From an uncultured Bacilli bacterium (GTDB lineage Bacteria > Bacillota_I > Bacilli_A > RF39 > UBA660): DNA of 46,248 nucleotides. Where the stretch lies: assembly GCA_934095845.1 (NCBI GenBank), contig CAKOKS010000008.1, positions 1-46,248 on the forward strand. The letters are read 5' to 3'. Each line of letters starts with the position of its first letter. Position 1 is the stretch's first letter. Made by a program: the position numbers and the translations under genes. Shown here piece by piece: positions 43,251-46,248 of the stretch. Under the pieces are notes generated by a model, which searched no databases, was not told the origin of the DNA, and saw nothing but the letters and a program-made list of their open reading frames with translations.

Positions 43251-43682
43251 CTATATACTTCCTTTACTATTTTTATATTGCATTACTAATGCATCATCAT
43301 TATCATAATATTTTTTTCTATTATTTATTGTTTCAAAATTATATTTAGTATAAAGGTTTACTGCTGCTATATTTTTACTTCTTACTTCCAATGTTATAGT
43401 TTCATAATCTTCATTATTGATTATAAACTCCAATAATTTTGAACCTATACCTTTTTTCTTAGAATCATTTTCAACTGCTATAGCGTAAATATCAATGTTT
43501 TCATAATTTTTAGCAATAACAATAAAACCTAATACTTTAAATGATTCTTCATAAACATAAACTTTTAACCATTCTATATTTTTATATTCTTCTAAATTAT
43601 AATTTTTAACGAAATTATCTTTAATTTGATTTCCAATTCCATTTATTTCATTTAAATCATTTAAGGACATTTCTCTTATCAT
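43251..43682 (-). CDS. rimI: ribosomal protein S18-alanine N-acetyltransferase RimI
   Basis: A 143-residue GNAT enzyme. Conserved segments are YVYEESFKVLGFIVIAKNYENIDIYAIAV, the acetyl-CoA loop DSKKKGIGSKLLEF, and TLEVRSKNIAAVNLYTKYNFE. RimI acetylates the N-terminus of ribosomal protein S18; the assignment rests on its place between tsaB (4-bp overlap) and tsaD. Confidence 0.92.
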   Translation of the reverse strand: MIREMSLNDLNEINGIGNQIKDNFVKNYNLEEYKNIEWLKVYVYEESFKVLGFIVIAKNYENIDIYAIAVENDSKKKGIGSKLLEFIINNEDYETITLEVRSKNIAAVNLYTKYNFETINNRKKYYDNDDALVMQYKNSKGSI

Positions 43683-44251
43683 TTTAAAGCCTCAATTACT
43701 TTTACATAAACTGGATTTACTAAATGAGATAAAGTTGGTTGTATTTTATCAAATTGTTCAATTATTTTGTTGAAATCTATCTTGTTTTCAACAATATTTT
43801 TAATATCATTTTCTTTAATAAATTCTTCCATTTCTGAATTCGATTTGTAAAATAATTCACCGTTTAACTCATTATTAACAAATACTCCACCATATGAACC
43901 TTTTACATCATGAATTAACACTAATTTCTTTTTTGTATTTATATCACTTATTCCATACATTGTAATAGAATCCATTTGCTTTATTGGAATATTTAAAGTA
44001 TAAGCAAACATTTTAGCAATAGTTACTCCAATTCTAACTCCAGTAAAAGATCCTGGGCCGGTAATTACCAATATTTCGTTTATTAAATTAACTGTTAAAT
44101 TATTTCTTTTTATAATATTATCTATAATTGGCATCGTATAATCTGAATGATTTCTTAGAGATTCTCTAATTTCTTTATCAAGTAACTTTTTATCTTTATA
44201 TAAAGCTATTACTAAGTCAGTATCATGCGTATCAATAAACAATGAATACAT
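43679..44251 (-). CDS. tsaB: tRNA t6A biosynthesis protein TsaB
   Basis: A 190-residue partner of TsaD. The N-terminus FIDTHDTDLVIALYKDKKLL and the block ILVITGPGSFTGVRIGVTIAKMFAYTLNIPI are the family signature. It is shorter than many TsaB proteins, with a reduced C-terminal half. It overlaps rimI by 4 bp. Confidence 0.93.
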   Translation of the reverse strand: MYSLFIDTHDTDLVIALYKDKKLLDKEIRESLRNHSDYTMPIIDNIIKRNNLTVNLINEILVITGPGSFTGVRIGVTIAKMFAYTLNIPIKQMDSITMYGISDINTKKKLVLIHDVKGSYGGVFVNNELNGELFYKSNSEMEEFIKENDIKNIVENKIDFNKIIEQFDKIQPTLSHLVNPVYVKVIEALK

Positions 44252-44286
44252 TTTATCACTTCCGTTTGTTATTATAGCAAATTATC

Positions 44287-44313
44287 AAAAAAAAAACACC
44301 TCAATTAAGGTAT
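44287..44313 (-). terminator. hairpin with T-run after tsaE
   Basis: A 6-bp stem ATACCT/AGGTGT (one U-G) with a 6-nt loop, followed on the minus strand by nine T. It sits between tsaE and tsaB and so may be a partial terminator within the operon. Confidence 0.6.
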
Positions 44314-44314
44314 T

Positions 44315-44767
44315 TTATAAAACATAATTTACTAAATCCTCATATTTTTGTCCATAAGGTTTCAATACTAAAACACGAGTATTTTCATCTATAACCTTAA
44401 ATTTAATATCAAGTCTCTCATCAGGTAATTTATCTTCAATTAACTCTGACCATTCAATTATGGTAACTGCATTCTCTTTAAAGTAGTCATTAAAAGCTAT
44501 TGTTTCATCAGTTTCTTCTAATCTATAAACATCCATATGGTTTAGTTTCATTTCACCACTTTCGTATTCTTTAACGATGTTAAATGTTGGACTTGTAATA
44601 TTTTCTGATATTCCTAATGATTTTGCAAATCCCTTTACAAATACAGTTTTTCCACTGCCTAATTCACCATCTAAACAGATTATCATTCCTGGAAATTTTT
44701 CTGATTCAATATTTTCAGCTAACTCCATTGTATCTAATTCGCTTCTTGATGTATATTTATAATCCAT
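44315..44767 (-). CDS. tsaE: tRNA t6A biosynthesis ATPase TsaE
   Basis: A protein of about 150 residues with a P-loop: GELGSGKTVFVKGFA (Walker A), SPTFNIVKEYESG, and the HMDVYRLEE and EWSELIEDKLP blocks. It drives the TsaB-TsaD complex in t6A synthesis. I start at 44767, with AGGTGA 5 nt upstream; the longer frame begins with GTG inside that ribosome site. Confidence 0.93.
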   Translation of the reverse strand: MDYKYTSRSELDTMELAENIESEKFPGMIICLDGELGSGKTVFVKGFAKSLGISENITSPTFNIVKEYESGEMKLNHMDVYRLEETDETIAFNDYFKENAVTIIEWSELIEDKLPDERLDIKFKVIDENTRVLVLKPYGQKYEDLVNYVL

Positions 44768-44835
44768 TCTTATCACCTATTTAATTATAGCAACAAAAAA
44801 ATATTTATATCAATACTATTTTCAGTATTTTATAG

Positions 44836-45231
44836 TTAATTTACAACAGTAGGGGCTAAAAAAGAAAAAAGAGGAATATTTCTTAAAATTGCAAAACAAA
44901 AAACTAAAATTAGTAAAATCCAATATATCTTATTACTTATCTTTAAATGTTTATTAGTTTTATTATATTTTACCAAATCAATAACTATATAAAATAAGCA
45001 TGTACCCAATAATATAAAAACTAATGGGTTATATCTAAATGCCTGATATATATCAAGTTTAAGTAAACTTAAAAACATTCTAGTTATTCCACAACCTGGA
45101 CAATATAATCCAGTCAATTTTTTGAATATACATGGAATTCCATTGCCAGTAAATAGATAATATATTAAATAAGTAACTAAAAATATTAGAATAAATATAA
45201 TTAAAGACCTAATTTCTTGTTTTTTATTCAT
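44836..45231 (-). CDS. DUF2752 membrane protein
   Basis: A 131-residue membrane protein with three hydrophobic segments. The DUF2752 signature GIPCIFKKLTGLYCPGCGITRMFLSLLKLD (about 31-60) with a CPGCG motif is present. Function unknown. Confidence 0.85.
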   Translation of the reverse strand: MNKKQEIRSLIIFILIFLVTYLIYYLFTGNGIPCIFKKLTGLYCPGCGITRMFLSLLKLDIYQAFRYNPLVFILLGTCLFYIVIDLVKYNKTNKHLKISNKIYWILLILVFCFAILRNIPLFSFLAPTVVN

Positions 45232-45246
45232 GCATATTCCCCCAAA

Positions 45247-45278
45247 TAAAAAAAGAACTAATATTATTATAATAGTTC
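45247..45278 (-). terminator. terminator of the DUF4234 gene
   Basis: The stem GAACTA/TAGTTC (45255-45260 / 45273-45278), with extra A-T pairs possible, is followed on the minus strand by TTTTTTTATTT. Confidence 0.7.
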
Positions 45279-45297
45279 ATTTTAAATTAAACAATAA

Positions 45298-45648
45298 TTA
45301 ATTTTTATTTGCATATTTATTTAAATCTGATTGTAATAAAACTACATTAATTATTGAAAAGCCAAATAATGCTAATAATAAATATAGAACTGAGTTTGAT
45401 GATGATGCAACACCAGATTCATTATTTGCTTTTTCCATAAATTCACCTTGTTTGTACCACCAATAAATTCCATATAATCCGCATGTTAGTATAGTTAAAA
45501 GTACTACAGTACCTCCACTTCTTTTTTGTGGGTTATTTGATACAATGTCAACATCAGTTGTAGCAACAGATAAATAATATAAGTAATATATACCACATGT
45601 AACAAAATATAAAATAACAGTCATTGGAATACTTCTTTCTTTTACCAT
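45298..45648 (-). CDS. DUF4234 membrane protein
   Basis: A 116-residue membrane protein with three hydrophobic segments: VILYFVTCGIYYLYYL (about 11-26), LLTILTCGLYGIYWWYK and LYLLLALFGFSIINVVLL. The repeated TCGxYxxYxxY pattern is the DUF4234 hallmark. Function unknown. Ribosome site AGAGGAG. First gene after the rRNA operon. Confidence 0.85.
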   Translation of the reverse strand: MVKERSIPMTVILYFVTCGIYYLYYLSVATTDVDIVSNNPQKRSGGTVVLLTILTCGLYGIYWWYKQGEFMEKANNESGVASSSNSVLYLLLALFGFSIINVVLLQSDLNKYANKN

Positions 45649-45700
45649 ATAAAAAACTCCTCTCTACATATATAATAACATGTTTATTTGTAATATCAAT

Positions 45701-45729
45701 AAAAAAATGCAAAAAAAAATAGTTTGCAA
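45701..45729 (-). terminator. terminator of the rRNA operon
   Basis: On the minus strand the 3' end of 5S (TTGCAAACT) can pair with TTTGCAT downstream, followed by TTTTTTTATT. It is short but is the only terminator-like element after 5S. Confidence 0.6.
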
Positions 45730-45825
45730 CTCCCTATTTTCGCTTACACTATCGTCGGCGTATTAGTGCTTAACTTCTCTGTTCGGTATGGGAAGAGGTG
45801 TGTCCACTAAGCTATCATCACAAAC
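45722..45825 (-). rRNA. rrf: 5S ribosomal RNA
   Basis: The minus strand shows the 5S landmarks: a 5' end GTTTGTGATGATAGC, ACACCTCTTCCCATACCGAAC, AGTTAAGC and a closing GCGAAAATAGGGAGTTGC. The two ends pair (GTTTG with CAAAC). Boundaries are to within a few bases; length about 104 nt. Confidence 0.93.
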
Positions 45826-45894
45826 ATATTTTTAACAAAATTATATGATTTTGTTCTTTAAAAACAAGATAATGATCATCAATTAAATTTATAT

Positions 45895-46248
<354 letters not shown>

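Overview
The window is 46 kb of very AT-rich bacterial chromosome, gene-dense and written mostly on the minus strand. The closest fit is an uncultured, anaerobic, small-genome member of the Bacilli (an RF39 / ML615J-28 / Erysipelotrichia-like lineage). That placement is inferred from AT-richness, Shine-Dalgarno and Gram-positive promoter style, SipW/TasA-type secretion, pyruvate formate-lyase plus phosphoketolase, and several Bacillus-type spore genes. TGA is used as a stop codon (for example by topB) and the only tRNA-Trp has anticodon CCA, so this is not a UGA=Trp mycoplasma.

Layout. 1-2000: tasA-like, sipW and anchored-protein operon. 2100-4120: OmpR-type two-component system. 4180-7430: argS, patatin and yebC. 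7500-8610: membrane-anchored protein carrying what looks like only the N-terminal domain of arylsulfotransferases. 8660-11590: pflB-pflA. 11655-11970: a structured RNA with its own consensus promoter and terminator, and no known name that I can give. 12000-14140: topB. 14250-14980: orphan MvaI/BcnI-like endonuclease. 15049-16872: twelve tRNA genes in minus-strand arrays interrupted by one plus-strand orphan ORF. 16930-21660: S1 protein, NifU-like protein, a spore-coat-kinase-like protein, YutD and YunB, echoing the Bacillus yut/yun region. 22600-29210: ferredoxin with a Cys-rich tail, trmL, CDF exporter, CotF-like pair, ABC-F, CpXC protein and GH25 lipoprotein. 29230-34220: block of unrecognised genes ending in a radical SAM/SPASM gene. 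34309: tRNA-Trp. 34538-39870: mostly small envelope and unknown genes, ending in a CwlJ-type cortex hydrolase. 39880-42171: phosphoketolase. 42240-44767: tsaE-tsaB-rimI-tsaD. 44836-45648: two small membrane proteins. 45722 to the edge: 5S rRNA and the 3' part of 23S rRNA.

How it fits together. Pyruvate formate-lyase and phosphoketolase indicate sugar fermentation to acetyl-P/acetyl-CoA and formate. CwlJ, YunB, CotF-like and YutH-like proteins together suggest that the organism makes spores, or recently did. Many intrinsic terminators overlap the stop codon of the gene they end, which fits a compacted genome.

The best candidates for something undescribed are the roughly 310-nt structured RNA upstream of pflB, the hairpin that contains the cwlJ Shine-Dalgarno sequence, the arylsulfotransferase-N-only surface protein, and the unknown operon with a possible dead transglutaminase fold beside an intact one.
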